From the NCBI RefSeq assembly GCF_021502675.1, contig NZ_JAKFHA010000001.1, positions 863,566-927,565 on the forward strand: 64,000 bases of DNA, given 5' to 3'. Both the position numbers and the translations under genes were made by a program. Below, piece after piece: positions 8,907-16,962 of this stretch. Numbering within the stretch: position 1 is the stretch's first letter; every line of letters starts with the position of its first letter. This stretch comes from Yinghuangia soli. GTDB lineage: Bacteria > Actinomycetota > Actinomycetes > Streptomycetales > Streptomycetaceae. The notes below the pieces were generated by a model. The model ran no database searches, had not been told where the DNA came from, and worked only from the letters and a program-made list of their open reading frames with translations.

Positions 8907-9125
8907 TCAACTGGTGCTCTCACGACGCCTCGTGGCGAGGACTGACGGGTAGCCCGCGAGCGAGACCGTCCATTCGAGGCCACCGCGCTCCGGCCGCAAC
9001 CACAAGGTCATCTCGGCCTGCCCCACGTCGGACACGTCCATGACCTGCTGAGGTCCGTAAATGGTGTGCACGATCGTGCCGACCACCGGGGGTTCGGGTG
9101 CCATGCTCGGGGTCGCTGCGTCCAT
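8907..9125 (-). CDS. 72-aa conserved-looking small protein
   Basis: A 72-residue acidic protein of unknown function starting at ATG 9125, with AAGGA eight bases upstream. It contains PPVVGTIVHTIYGPQQVMDV and AEMTLWLRPERGGLEWTV, suggesting a small beta-rich fold. No membrane segment, Cys or leader-type double Gly is present. It heads the leftward mini-operon with the proline-rich peptide and the methyltransferase, divergent from the HTH-TPR regulator at 9255. Small proteins next to HTH-TPR regulators are common in Streptomyces (DUF397 being one type), but I do not see DUF397 motifs here. Confidence 0.6.
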   Translation of the reverse strand: MDAATPSMAPEPPVVGTIVHTIYGPQQVMDVSDVGQAEMTLWLRPERGGLEWTVSLAGYPSVLATRRRESTS

Positions 9126-9180
9126 CGACAGTCCTTCGTAAGCCGCGAATCGTTGCACTGTGTTCCGGGATGAGCACACA

Positions 9181-9196
9181 CCGGATCCGTATCCGG
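9181..9196. promoter_or_regulatory. 6-bp inverted repeat in divergent promoter region
   Basis: CCGGAT and ATCCGG flank CCGT. It lies 56 bp above the leftward 72-aa gene and 59 bp above the ATG of the rightward HTH-TPR regulator. The position suits an operator for that regulator, possibly autoregulatory. This is inference from position and symmetry only. Confidence 0.45.
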
Positions 9197-9254
9197 AGAC
9201 AATGAACCGAGCCGATCCAACGCCGATCCCTTGCGAGAAAGGCCGGTGCCGTCG

Positions 9255-10547
9255 ATGCAGCAGCTCGGCGAGGCTATGCGCCAGGCACGCAGGGAGTCCG
9301 GGATGGTGTGGGCAGCCTTCGCCCAGCAGGCGGCGTTCGGTGAGGCCTACCTGCGCAACGTCGAGAACGGGAACCGGCCCGTCACCGCCGCCGTTGCCGC
9401 CGCATACGACCGAGTACTGGGCACCGCAGGGGCATTCGAGGCCGCCCTACGCGGATCCGGCGCCATCGACTCCGACGCTGCTCCGTGGAGCACGTCGGTG
9501 AACCTGACGGTCCTCACGGGACTGCTGAACGGGAGCAGAGTGGACCGCAGGGGATTTCTGGCCGTCGGCGCCGCGCTGTCCGCGTCCGCGGCCGCTTGGT
9601 CCGCCGTCGTCGGTGACGACCAGCTCGGGCAGGTGTCGCATGCGGACGATCCGGCAGGCCCGGCACTGCTGGGGCACGTCGAGGACCGACTCGACCACCT
9701 GCGGCGACTGGACGATGAGCTTGGCAGCGGCGAGGTCCACGGACTCGCACGCGGTGAACTGTCCCTGCTTGTTCGCCTGATCCAGTCAGGACGGCACAAA
9801 GGGCCAAGCATGAGAAGGCTGTACACGATGGCCTCCGAGGCAGCGCGGCAGGCTGCTTGGAGCGCCTTCGACCAAGGAAACCTCGGCGTGGCCCAGCGGT
9901 ATTTCGACGCAGCCCTGCGCGCGTCCGCAGATGCGGACGACCCGATCGGCGGCGCCTATGCGCTCTCCTTCGCAGCCATCCAGTGCTACTCCACACCTGG
10001 TGAAGCCGGCCGCGCCGTCGCCTTGTTGGACGCAGCCAGCTCCCATGTACGTGGGCAAGCCACCCCGCGTATGCACGGCATGCTTGCGGCACGGACCGCC
10101 CGTGCGCTTTCCAAGACGGGAGCGAAGAAGGACTGCGCCCGCCAACTCGACTTCGCCCGTGCCGCGCTGGACAAAGGCACGCACGACGACGACCCCAAGA
10201 CGCTGTACTGGGTCGACCACGGCGAAATTGAAATGATCGCCGGTTCGTGTGCCCTGGAACTGGGGGACGCGGCCGAGGCGGTCCGCCGATTCACGGCAGC
10301 GCAGGCCGTAGCCCGGCCCGGCGAGCAGGCGTACCCCCGCAGCCACGCCATCTACCTGGCCCGCGCTGCCGAAGCACACTTCGCCATGCACGATCTGGAC
10401 GCAGCCCTTGAACTCGCCCATCGCGCCGCACATTGTCTCGGCACGGTCGACTCGGCGCGCTCAGCCTCGGAGCTGAGCGGCCTCCGCAAGAAGCTTGCCC
10501 CGCACTCCGCTCACTCCGGAGTCCGCGATTTCCTAGAGGTCGGGTAG
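9255..10547 (+). CDS. XRE-type HTH regulator with TPR-like domain
   Basis: A 430-residue cytoplasmic regulator. The N-terminal 60 residues form a degenerate helix-turn-helix (LGEAMRQARRESGMVWAAFA, then FGEAYLRNVENG). A linker contains RRGFLAVGAALSASAAAW, which mimics a Tat-like stretch but is internal. From about residue 190 there are TPR-type helical repeats (AWSAFDQGNLGVAQRYFDAA, GGAYALSFAA, ALELAHRAA). Start is ambiguous: ATG 9255, GTG 9246 or TTG 9231 are in frame, with AAGG at 9239. Such regulators in actinomycetes often sit beside peptide-natural-product genes. It is divergent from the methyltransferase mini-operon and overlaps the HAD gene tail-to-tail by 15 bp. Confidence 0.82.
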   Translation: MQQLGEAMRQARRESGMVWAAFAQQAAFGEAYLRNVENGNRPVTAAVAAAYDRVLGTAGAFEAALRGSGAIDSDAAPWSTSVNLTVLTGLLNGSRVDRRGFLAVGAALSASAAAWSAVVGDDQLGQVSHADDPAGPALLGHVEDRLDHLRRLDDELGSGEVHGLARGELSLLVRLIQSGRHKGPSMRRLYTMASEAARQAAWSAFDQGNLGVAQRYFDAALRASADADDPIGGAYALSFAAIQCYSTPGEAGRAVALLDAASSHVRGQATPRMHGMLAARTARALSKTGAKKDCARQLDFARAALDKGTHDDDPKTLYWVDHGEIEMIAGSCALELGDAAEAVRRFTAAQAVARPGEQAYPRSHAIYLARAAEAHFAMHDLDAALELAHRAAHCLGTVDSARSASELSGLRKKLAPHSAHSGVRDFLEVG

Positions 10548-11171
10548 CCGGAGCAGTTCCCGCAGGCGCCGCGCGGCCACGACTTCATCCAGGGCCAGCA
10601 GCGGCGTCATTCCGATCTTGTGTGCTGCCGCAAGGTTGTCCTCGCTGTCGTCCACGAACAAGCACTCGCGGGCGGGGACGCCGATCCGGTCCAGGGCAAG
10701 CTGAAAGATCGCCGGGTCCGGCTTGCGGATGCCGTGCTCGGCGGACAGGATCACCGCGTCGAAGGTCCCGTGCAGGTCGAAACCCGCGTATGGGTCGTAC
10801 GGTTCCCGTCCCAGGCTGTTGGACAACACCGCCGTCTTGATGCCGTGTTCGCGCGCCTGTCGTGCGACCTTCAGTACGGAGTACGCCGGAAACGCGTCGT
10901 GCAAATAGCGGCCCATCAGGTTGTCCGCTGAGACACCCATCAAGGCGCCGAAGCGAGCATTCCACTCGGTCTGGGAAATCCGTCCCAGTTCGATGTCGCG
11001 GAACGCCTCCTGTCCGCGTGGGTCCGCCCAGGCCCGCAGGAAGCAGCCGGCCGGGAGCTTCTCCCGGTGTTCGAACGCGGTGATGACTTCCACCATGTTG
11101 AACGTCAAGACACCGAAGAAATCGAAGATGACACCGGCGTACCGGGGCTGGGCTCCTGCGGGTCCGGTCAT
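10533..11171 (-). CDS. HAD-family hydrolase
   Basis: A 212-residue haloacid-dehalogenase-fold phosphatase-like protein. Motif I is IFDFFGVLT, with Asp nucleophile but Phe instead of the second Asp, as in the epoxide-hydrolase-N / DFGGVL subgroup. Motif II Ser is in LSNSLG, motif III Lys in RKPDPAIF, and motif IV acids in FVDDSEDN. A helical cap lies between residues 30 and 95. Phosphatase activity on a small metabolite is likely by family, but loss of the D+2 acid makes it uncertain. Its 3' end overlaps the HTH-TPR gene end by 15 bp, so the two transcripts are antisense there. Confidence 0.85.
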   Translation of the reverse strand: MTGPAGAQPRYAGVIFDFFGVLTFNMVEVITAFEHREKLPAGCFLRAWADPRGQEAFRDIELGRISQTEWNARFGALMGVSADNLMGRYLHDAFPAYSVLKVARQAREHGIKTAVLSNSLGREPYDPYAGFDLHGTFDAVILSAEHGIRKPDPAIFQLALDRIGVPARECLFVDDSEDNLAAAHKIGMTPLLALDEVVAARRLRELLRLPDL

Positions 11172-11261
11172 GCTCAGAGCCTACGAGAATCCGTGATCGC
11201 GTCGTACGTCCCGCGCTATTTCCTTCGACGCCGCCGGAGGCGGCAAGTAGCCTGCGGGTAC

Positions 11262-11346
11262 GGAAGGTTGCCAGAGCGGTAATGGAACGGCTTGCTAAGC
11301 CGCGGTCGGGGGCGACCCCGCGCAGGTTCGATCCCTGCACCTTCCG
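11262..11346 (+). tRNA. tRNA-Ser (anticodon GCU)
   Basis: The acceptor stem pairs GGAAGGT with ACCTTCC, followed by discriminator G. The anticodon loop TTGCTAA carries GCT at 11294-11296, reading AGC/AGU. A long variable arm (serine class) and the T-loop GGTTCGATCC are present. CCA is not encoded. A bidirectional terminator hairpin follows 23 bp downstream. Confidence 0.97.
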
Positions 11347-11368
11347 CTGCCGTGCAGTTCAGGAGACG

Positions 11369-11403
11369 CGAGGGGCCCGCACCGGATCGGTGCGGGCCCC
11401 TCG
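11369..11403. terminator. bidirectional terminator between tRNA-Ser and arcC
   Basis: A perfect 16-bp stem (CGAGGGGCCCGCACCG with its complement) closes a 3-nt loop. There is no T-run, as is common in Streptomyces. It serves both the rightward tRNA and the leftward arc operon. Confidence 0.85.
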
Positions 11404-11417
11404 GGCGTGGCTGCGGG

Positions 11418-12353
11418 TCAGAGGAGGCTTCGCTCCGGGTAGCGGCCGCTCGGGGTGACGATGGTGCCGGCCTTGCCGGCCAGGATGTCGGTGGCCTGGT
11501 CGAGGGAGCCGATGGCGGCCATGTCGCCGGTCGTCTCGACGAACTGGCAGACGGCGTCGACCTTCGGGCCCATCGAGCCGGCCGGGAAGTCCTCGGCGCG
11601 CAGCGAGGCCGGCGTCGCGTTGGCGATCTCCTCGGCCTGCGGGGTGCCGAAGCCGCGCATGACGCGGGGCACGTCGGTGAGCAGGAGGAGCGCGTCGGCT
11701 TCCAGTGCCTCGGCGAGCAGCGACGCGGTCAGGTCCTTGTCGACGACCGCCTCGACGCCTTCCAGCTGGCCCTCGTCATTGCGCAGCACGGGGACGCCGC
11801 CGCCGCCCGCGCAGACCGCGATGGCGCCGGAGTTGAGCAGCTGGCGGATCAGCCGGGTCTCGACGACGCGGCGCGGCTTGGGCGACGGCACCACGCGGCG
11901 CCAGTACTGGCCGTCCTGCTTGACCACCCAGCCGCGCTCGGCCGCCAGCCGGTTGGCCTCCGCCTCGTCGTACACGGTGCCGACGAACTTGGTCGGGTTC
12001 TCGAACGCGGGGTCGGCGGCGGACACCAGGGTCTGGTTGATGAGCGCGCAGACCTGGCGGCCCGGCAGCGCGTTCTGCAGCGACTGGAGCAGCCAGTAGC
12101 CGATCATGCCCTGCGTCTCGGCGCCCAGGACGTCGAACGGGTACGGGGTGCTCAGCGACTTGTCCGCGGCGGATTGCAGCGCGAGTACGCCGACCTGCGG
12201 GCCGTTGCCGTGCGTCAGGACGAGCTCGTGCTCTTCGGCGATGGGGGCGAGGGCCTTGACCGCCTTGCGGATGTTGGCCAGCTGGATGTCGGCGTCGGGC
12301 TTGTCCCCGCGCTGGAGCATGGCATTTCCGCCGAGGGCGACGACGACGCGCAT
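11418..12353 (-). CDS. arcC: carbamate kinase
   Basis: A 311-residue carbamate kinase, the last enzyme of the arginine deiminase pathway. It converts carbamoyl phosphate and ADP to ATP, ammonia and bicarbonate. Motifs are VVVALGGNAML at the start, HGNGPQVG, and the acidic amino-acid-kinase core (VVDKDLTASLLAEAL). Length fits the family. The start is ATG 12353 with GGAAGGGAAG upstream. It is the promoter-distal gene of the arc operon, separated from arcB by a 129-bp gap containing a 19-bp stem-loop, which may tune its level relative to arcB. Confidence 0.97.
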   Translation of the reverse strand: MRVVVALGGNAMLQRGDKPDADIQLANIRKAVKALAPIAEEHELVLTHGNGPQVGVLALQSAADKSLSTPYPFDVLGAETQGMIGYWLLQSLQNALPGRQVCALINQTLVSAADPAFENPTKFVGTVYDEAEANRLAAERGWVVKQDGQYWRRVVPSPKPRRVVETRLIRQLLNSGAIAVCAGGGGVPVLRNDEGQLEGVEAVVDKDLTASLLAEALEADALLLLTDVPRVMRGFGTPQAEEIANATPASLRAEDFPAGSMGPKVDAVCQFVETTGDMAAIGSLDQATDILAGKAGTIVTPSGRYPERSLL

Positions 12354-12422
12354 TGTCTTTACTTCCCTTCCGGGAGGAGGAGTGGATCACGATTGATCCG
12401 GATAAATGGGGCACTTCTTGAA

Positions 12423-12468
12423 CGCGTACGGCCCGGGCACCTCGGCTCGGGTGCCCGGGCCGTACGCG
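12423..12468 (-). terminator. intercistronic stem-loop between arcB and arcC
   Basis: A perfect 19-bp stem (CGCGTACGGCCCGGGCACC and its complement) with loop TCGGCTCG lies 15 bp past the arcB stop and 70 bp before arcC. With no T-run it may be a leaky terminator or a 3'-end-stabilising hairpin inside the operon. Confidence 0.8.
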
Positions 12469-12482
12469 GTTGCTGCGGGGCG

Positions 12483-13484
12483 TCAGTCGCCGAGCGTGGC
12501 GACCATGATGGCCTTGATGGTGTGCAGGCGGTTCTCGGCCTCGTCGAAGACGATCGAGAAGTCCGACTCGAACACCTCGTCGGTGACCTCCAGGGCCTCC
12601 ATGCCGGTGCTCTCGTACAGGTCCTGGCCGACCTTGGTGTGGCGGTCGTGGAACGCCGGGAGGCAGTGCATGAACTTGACCTTGGGGTTCTCGGTCGCCT
12701 TCACCACGTCCATGTTGACCTGGTAGGCCTTGAGCAGCGCGATGCGCTCGTCCCAGACCTCCTTGGGCTCGCCCATCGAGACCCACACGTCGGTGTAGAG
12801 GAAGTCCACGCCCTTGACGCCGGCCTTGACGTCCTCGGTGTGGGTGATGGTGGCACCGGTCTTGGTGGCGATCTCCTTGGCCTGCGTGATGATCTCGTCG
12901 TCGTTCCACAGCGCCTTGGGGGCGACCATGCGGACGTCCATACCCAGCATGGCGGCGGTGATCATGAGCGAGTTGCCCATGTTGTTGCGCGCGTCGCCGA
13001 GGTAGGCGAACGAGACGTGGTGCAGCGGCTTGTCCGAGTGCTCCTTCATGGTGAGCATGTCGGCCAGCATCTGGGTCGGGTGCCACTCGTCGGTGAGGCC
13101 GTTCCAGACCGGGACGCCCGCGTACTTGCCGAGCTCCTCGACGTACTCCTGCTTGGAACCGCGGTACTCGATGCCGTCGTACATCCGGCCGAGGACGCGC
13201 GCGGTGTCCTTCATCGACTCCTTGTGGCCGATCTGCGAGCCGGTCGGGTCCAGGTAGGTGACGTTCGCGCCCTGGTCATAGGCGGCGACCTCGAAGGCGC
13301 AGCGGGTGCGGGTCGACGTCTTCTCGAAGATGAGGGCGACGTTCTTGCCCTTGAGGCGCTGCTGCTCGATGCCGGCGTACTTGGCCGCCTTGAGGTCCGC
13401 GGCCAGGTCGATCAGGAACTTGAACTCCTGCGGGGTGAAGTCGAGTTCCTTGAGGAAGTTGCGGTGGCGCAGGTTGAAAGCCAT
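12483..13484 (-). CDS. arcB: ornithine carbamoyltransferase (catabolic context)
   Basis: A 333-residue ornithine carbamoyltransferase. Carbamoyl-phosphate-binding STRTRCAFE and ornithine-binding HCLPAFHD are intact, as is the middle region [12 protein letters not shown]. In this operon it runs phosphorolytically, splitting citrulline into ornithine and carbamoyl phosphate for ArcC. The same enzyme type serves arginine biosynthesis (argF), but flanking arcA and arcC assign it to the deiminase pathway. Start ATG 13484 has CTGGAG seven bases upstream. Confidence 0.97.
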   Translation of the reverse strand: MAFNLRHRNFLKELDFTPQEFKFLIDLAADLKAAKYAGIEQQRLKGKNVALIFEKTSTRTRCAFEVAAYDQGANVTYLDPTGSQIGHKESMKDTARVLGRMYDGIEYRGSKQEYVEELGKYAGVPVWNGLTDEWHPTQMLADMLTMKEHSDKPLHHVSFAYLGDARNNMGNSLMITAAMLGMDVRMVAPKALWNDDEIITQAKEIATKTGATITHTEDVKAGVKGVDFLYTDVWVSMGEPKEVWDERIALLKAYQVNMDVVKATENPKVKFMHCLPAFHDRHTKVGQDLYESTGMEALEVTDEVFESDFSIVFDEAENRLHTIKAIMVATLGD

Positions 13485-13581
13485 GACTCCAGTTCTTCTC
13501 TCGTGTGGTCGGCTGGGGTGCCGGCAGTGGTACTTCGGGTCACTGCTTGTTGTACCGCCTGCAGCAAGGCGGGTCTGTGGG

Positions 13582-13626
13582 CGCCCGGGCGGTCGCGGCG
13601 CAGGTCAGGCCGCAGCCGCCCGGGCG
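13582..13626 (-). terminator. intercistronic stem-loop between arcA and arcB
   Basis: Outer arms CGCCCGGGCGG and CCGCCCGGGCG pair perfectly; an inner GCGGC/GCCGC stem continues the fold. It lies 8 bp past the arcA stop and about 98 bp before arcB. It mirrors the hairpin between arcB and arcC. Confidence 0.7.
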
Positions 13627-13633
13627 GGGGCGG

Positions 13634-14863
13634 TCAGGAGACCGCTTCGCGCTCCACCGGGCAGCTCATGCAGCGCGGGCCGCCGCGGCCGCGGCCGAGT
13701 TCGCTGCCCCGGATGGTGACGACCTCGATGCCGTTCTTGCGGAGGAACGTGTTGGTGGTGACGTTGCGTTCGTAGGCGAAGACGACGCCGGGCTCGACCG
13801 CGAGCACGTTGCAGCCGTCGTCCCACTGCTCGCGCTCGGCGGAGCGCACGTCCTGGGTCGCGGTGAGCACGTTGATGCTGTCCAGGCCGAGAGCCCGCGC
13901 GATGGCCTTGTTCATGTCCTCGGCCGGGTGGTCGGTGACCTTCAGCTCGTCGTCCGAGTCGCCAGGCTCGATGGTGTACGAGGGCAGCATGCCCATGCCG
14001 GCGTACTTGGTGAACGTGTCGCCGTTGAGCATCGTCATGACCGTGTCGAGGTGCATGAACGCACGGGCCTTGGGCATCGCGAGCGCCACGACCTTCTGCG
14101 CCGCGCCCTTGCGGAACAGCGCGCGGGCCAGCGCCTCGACGCCCATCGGGGTGGTGCGCTCGCTCATGCCGACCAGCACCGCGCCGTTGCCGATGACCAG
14201 GACGTCGCCGCCCTCCATGGTCGCCGGGTACTCGGACTGGCCCGGGTTCCACACGTTGAAGTCGCCCTTGGCGAACATCGGGTGGTAGTTGTAGATCGCC
14301 TCGAAGTGCACCGTCTCGCGGCGCCGGGCCGGCATCTGCATCGCGTTGATCGCGACGCCGTCGTACACCCAGGCGGAAGTGTCGCGGGTGAACAGGTGGT
14401 TCGTCACCGGGATGATGGTGAAGTCGTCGAGGTCCATGGTGTGGAACGCGACGCTGTGCGGCTCCTCGATGTGCTCCAGCACCTCGCGCTTGGTGATGCC
14501 GCCGATGAGGTGGCGGACCAGCGTGTCGGTGTCGAAGTTCTCGAACAGCCCGCGCAGTTCGTCGACCGCGAGCAGGCCGTAGGCGCGCTCGTCGAAGACC
14601 CGGTCCAGGATGAGCTTCTTCGCGGCCGGCTCGCTCTGCAGCGTCTCCTTGAGGAGGTCGGCGAAGAGGTAGACGGTGATCCCGCGGTCCCGCAGCGCGT
14701 CGGCGAAGGCATCGTGCTCCTCACGTGCCCGCTTGACCCACAGGACGTCGTCGAACAGCAGATCGTCCTTGTTCGTCGGGGTCAGCCGCTTGAGCTCCAG
14801 GTCCGGTCGGTGCAGGATGACCTGCTTGAGCCGGCCGGTCTCCGACTGGACGTTGAAACCCAT
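13634..14863 (-). CDS. arcA: arginine deiminase
   Basis: A 409-residue arginine deiminase that hydrolyses arginine to citrulline and ammonia. Guanidino-modifying-enzyme motifs present are [21 protein letters not shown] (catalytic His/Asp region) and the C-terminal [11 protein letters not shown] with the nucleophilic Cys. Start ATG 14863 is fixed by AAGGAGG five bases upstream; the longer reading to 14926 adds no homology. It follows the antiporter gene by 139 bp and precedes arcB by 149 bp. Length fits the family. Confidence 0.97.
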   Translation of the reverse strand: MGFNVQSETGRLKQVILHRPDLELKRLTPTNKDDLLFDDVLWVKRAREEHDAFADALRDRGITVYLFADLLKETLQSEPAAKKLILDRVFDERAYGLLAVDELRGLFENFDTDTLVRHLIGGITKREVLEHIEEPHSVAFHTMDLDDFTIIPVTNHLFTRDTSAWVYDGVAINAMQMPARRRETVHFEAIYNYHPMFAKGDFNVWNPGQSEYPATMEGGDVLVIGNGAVLVGMSERTTPMGVEALARALFRKGAAQKVVALAMPKARAFMHLDTVMTMLNGDTFTKYAGMGMLPSYTIEPGDSDDELKVTDHPAEDMNKAIARALGLDSINVLTATQDVRSAEREQWDDGCNVLAVEPGVVFAYERNVTTNTFLRKNGIEVVTIRGSELGRGRGGPRCMSCPVEREAVS

Positions 14864-15002
14864 GGAACCTCCTTGGCAGTGCGGGGGTTTCCCGCGGTTT
14901 TTCCGGGGTTCGCCGCGCGGTGGCACAGCGGGGGTGGAGCTGGGTGCGGACGGGGTGGTCCGTGGTGCGGGGTGTCGGGTACGTGGTGCCGGGCGCGGGG
15001 CG

Positions 15003-16484
15003 TCAGGTGCGGGCGGCTCCGTCCGGCGGGGGCCACTCGCCCGGGTGCTTGCCGGCGTCCATGCCGGTCGTGCTGTCGATGGTCCCGACGGCCTTCCCGG
15101 ACGCGTCGTGCATGACCTCGTTGGGGCCGTACTCGTTGCGCGAGGCCTTGACCCAGATGTAGACCGGGATGCCGAGCAGCAGCATGATCAGGCTCTTGAG
15201 GACCGCGTCGGCGCCCGAGCCGTAGACCATCCACAGGGTGAACGCGAAGCCGACGATCGCAATGGTCATGTTCTTGGCGAGGTCGGCGCGGTCGACGGTG
15301 CGCTCGCGGGTCACCAGCCAGAACAACTGCGCCGCCGCGGAGAACATGTAGGGGATGACGGTGGTCACGGTCGCCATCAACAGGATCGTCTCGAACGCGT
15401 CCTCGGACCAGAGGTAGTTGATCGCCATGACGATGACGGTCAGCGCGGTGCCGACCATGATGCCGACGTACGGGACGCCGTTGCGCATCTTCTGGAAGGC
15501 GGCCGGGAACATCCCGTCGCGGGCCGCCGCGTACGGCATCTCGGCGACCAGCATCGTCCAGCCGTTGAGCGCGCCGACGCCGGAGATGATCGCCATCGCG
15601 GCCATCACGCCGCCCCAGGCGCTGCCGCCGAACATGTTGTTGAGCGCGTCGGAGAACGGCGCGGTGGAGTTCTGCAGTTCGGCGTTCGGGACGGTGCCCA
15701 TGATCGCGATGGTGCTGAGCATGTAGACCGCGGCGCAGGCGAGCGTGCCGTACACCGAGGCGAGCGCGACGTTCTTCTCCGGATTGCGCACCTTCTCGGC
15801 GGCGATCGCGACGGCCTCGATGCCGGAGTACGCGAACACCACGAGCGCGGCGGAGGTCTGCAGAGCGTCGATGAAGCTGCCGCCCTCGGCGTTGAACGGG
15901 CCGAAGTTGACGCTCTCGATGAAGAACAGGCCGACGATGGCCACGAACAGCAGCGGCACGAACTTCAGCACCGTGGTCACCAGCTGGAAGGCGCCCATGT
16001 TCTTGACGCCGGACAGGTTGACCATGGCCGGGACGGTGAGGCCCACCAGCGCGATGACGATCTTGCCGAGGGTGGAGTCCCAGTGCAGGAAGTAGTTGAC
16101 GTAGCCGACCCACGCGACGGCGATGCCGGCGTTGCCGATCCAGGCGGTGAGCCAGAACGACCAGGCGGTGAGGAAGCCGGCGAACTCGCCGAAGGCGTCG
16201 CGGGCGTAGGCGTACGGTCCGCCGGAGGCCGGGATGCGCGCACCCAGCTTGCCGAAGATCATCGCGATGAGCAGGGCGCCGACCGAGACCAGCCCGAAGG
16301 CCAGGATCGAGATCGTGCCGTACTTCGCCAGCGTGGCGGGCAGCAGGAAGATCCCGGTGCCGATGACGCCGCCGATGACCAGTGCGGTCGCCTGGGCCAG
16401 ACCCAGTGTCGCGTCGTCCTCGGCGCCTGGCCCTGACGACGCGTCGGTCTTCGACGCGCCCGAAGGAGCCGGTGCGTGGCTCAT
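15003..16484 (-). CDS. arcD: APC-superfamily amino-acid antiporter, arginine/ornithine exchange likely
   Basis: A 493-residue APC-superfamily permease with about twelve membrane segments. The first segment [19 protein letters not shown] carries the family glycine motif, and [19 protein letters not shown] follows. It resembles the basic amino acid/polyamine antiporter group (AdiC, APC-type ArcD). As first gene of the arc operon it most likely exchanges external arginine for ornithine, so no energy is spent on uptake; this is inference from context. Start ATG 16484 has AGGAGG. The last 50 residues are a polar tail. Confidence 0.9.
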   Translation of the reverse strand: MSHAPAPSGASKTDASSGPGAEDDATLGLAQATALVIGGVIGTGIFLLPATLAKYGTISILAFGLVSVGALLIAMIFGKLGARIPASGGPYAYARDAFGEFAGFLTAWSFWLTAWIGNAGIAVAWVGYVNYFLHWDSTLGKIVIALVGLTVPAMVNLSGVKNMGAFQLVTTVLKFVPLLFVAIVGLFFIESVNFGPFNAEGGSFIDALQTSAALVVFAYSGIEAVAIAAEKVRNPEKNVALASVYGTLACAAVYMLSTIAIMGTVPNAELQNSTAPFSDALNNMFGGSAWGGVMAAMAIISGVGALNGWTMLVAEMPYAAARDGMFPAAFQKMRNGVPYVGIMVGTALTVIVMAINYLWSEDAFETILLMATVTTVIPYMFSAAAQLFWLVTRERTVDRADLAKNMTIAIVGFAFTLWMVYGSGADAVLKSLIMLLLGIPVYIWVKASRNEYGPNEVMHDASGKAVGTIDSTTGMDAGKHPGEWPPPDGAART

Positions 16485-16567
16485 CTCGATCCTCCTGACG
16501 AGAGTCGGCGCCGGGCCTCCGCACCCGCAGGGGACGCGGTCGCGAGGGCCCTCTTCCTGGAGACCTA

Positions 16568-16713
16568 TTCATGAAGGTTCACGAAGAACGGTGCTGCTTT
16601 GTCCGCTTGTGGCGATCCGCCCAGGTCTCTGGGAATCCCGTCATCTGCGATCCTGCTCCCCGCTCCGTACGCCGAACGGCCGCACAGGTCACGACCTGCA
16701 CGGACACGTGTCC
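16568..16713 (-). promoter_or_regulatory. palindrome cluster upstream of the arc operon
   Basis: Three dyads lie 84-229 bp upstream of the antiporter start: TTCATGAAGGTTCACGAA (16568-16585, two 8-mers 10 bp apart), CAGGTCACGACCTG (16685-16698) and the perfect GGACACGTGTCC (16702-16713). The first loosely resembles an arginine-repressor box. The 478-bp gap 16485-16962 otherwise holds only the two terminator hairpins listed next and no gene. Confidence 0.45.
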
Positions 16714-16833
16714 CGAGGACGACGGGACGTTGGACCCACGAAGCGGAGAAACCTGATCAAAAGTGGACAACAGGGCGGCTGATACCCCGGTTGCGGGGAT
16801 CTCTCACCTCCCACGCAGACCTGGGGCCTCCGG

Positions 16834-16890
16834 GGCTCGCGCTCCTGCTCCGCGCACCTCCGAGCCGGGCGCGGAGCAGGAGCGCGAGCC
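16834..16890. terminator. 22-bp stem-loop downstream of pnkp
   Basis: Perfect 22-bp arms (left arm starts GGCTCGCGCTCCTGCTCC) flank a 13-nt loop, and pairing continues four more bases with one mismatch. It ends the hen1-pnkp transcript and insulates the arc promoter. Confidence 0.85.
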
Positions 16891-16900
16891 TCGGAAAGCC

Positions 16901-16937
16901 GACGGGCCCCGAGGCCGGTACGGCCTGGGGGCCCGTC
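16901..16937. terminator. second stem-loop downstream of pnkp
   Basis: Arms of 16 bp with one mismatch (GACGGGCCCCGAGGCC against GGCCTGGGGGCCCGTC) close the loop GGTAC, 26 bp past the pnkp stop. Together with the next hairpin it forms a tandem terminator. Confidence 0.8.
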
Positions 16938-16962
16938 AAAAGCCGCCGAATGCGGCGGAGTG

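Noticed and set aside
9555-9600. Tat-signal-like stretch (RRGFLAVGAALSASAAAW) in the HTH-TPR regulator
   Set aside because: It is internal, about 100 residues after the HTH, and the protein is a cytoplasmic regulator. The NsdA-like gene has the same internal feature.
16568-16585. Firm assignment of the arc upstream site as an ArgR box
   Set aside because: The half-site spacing (TGAA-GG-TTCA) differs from the classic 18-bp arginine box; kept only as a candidate.
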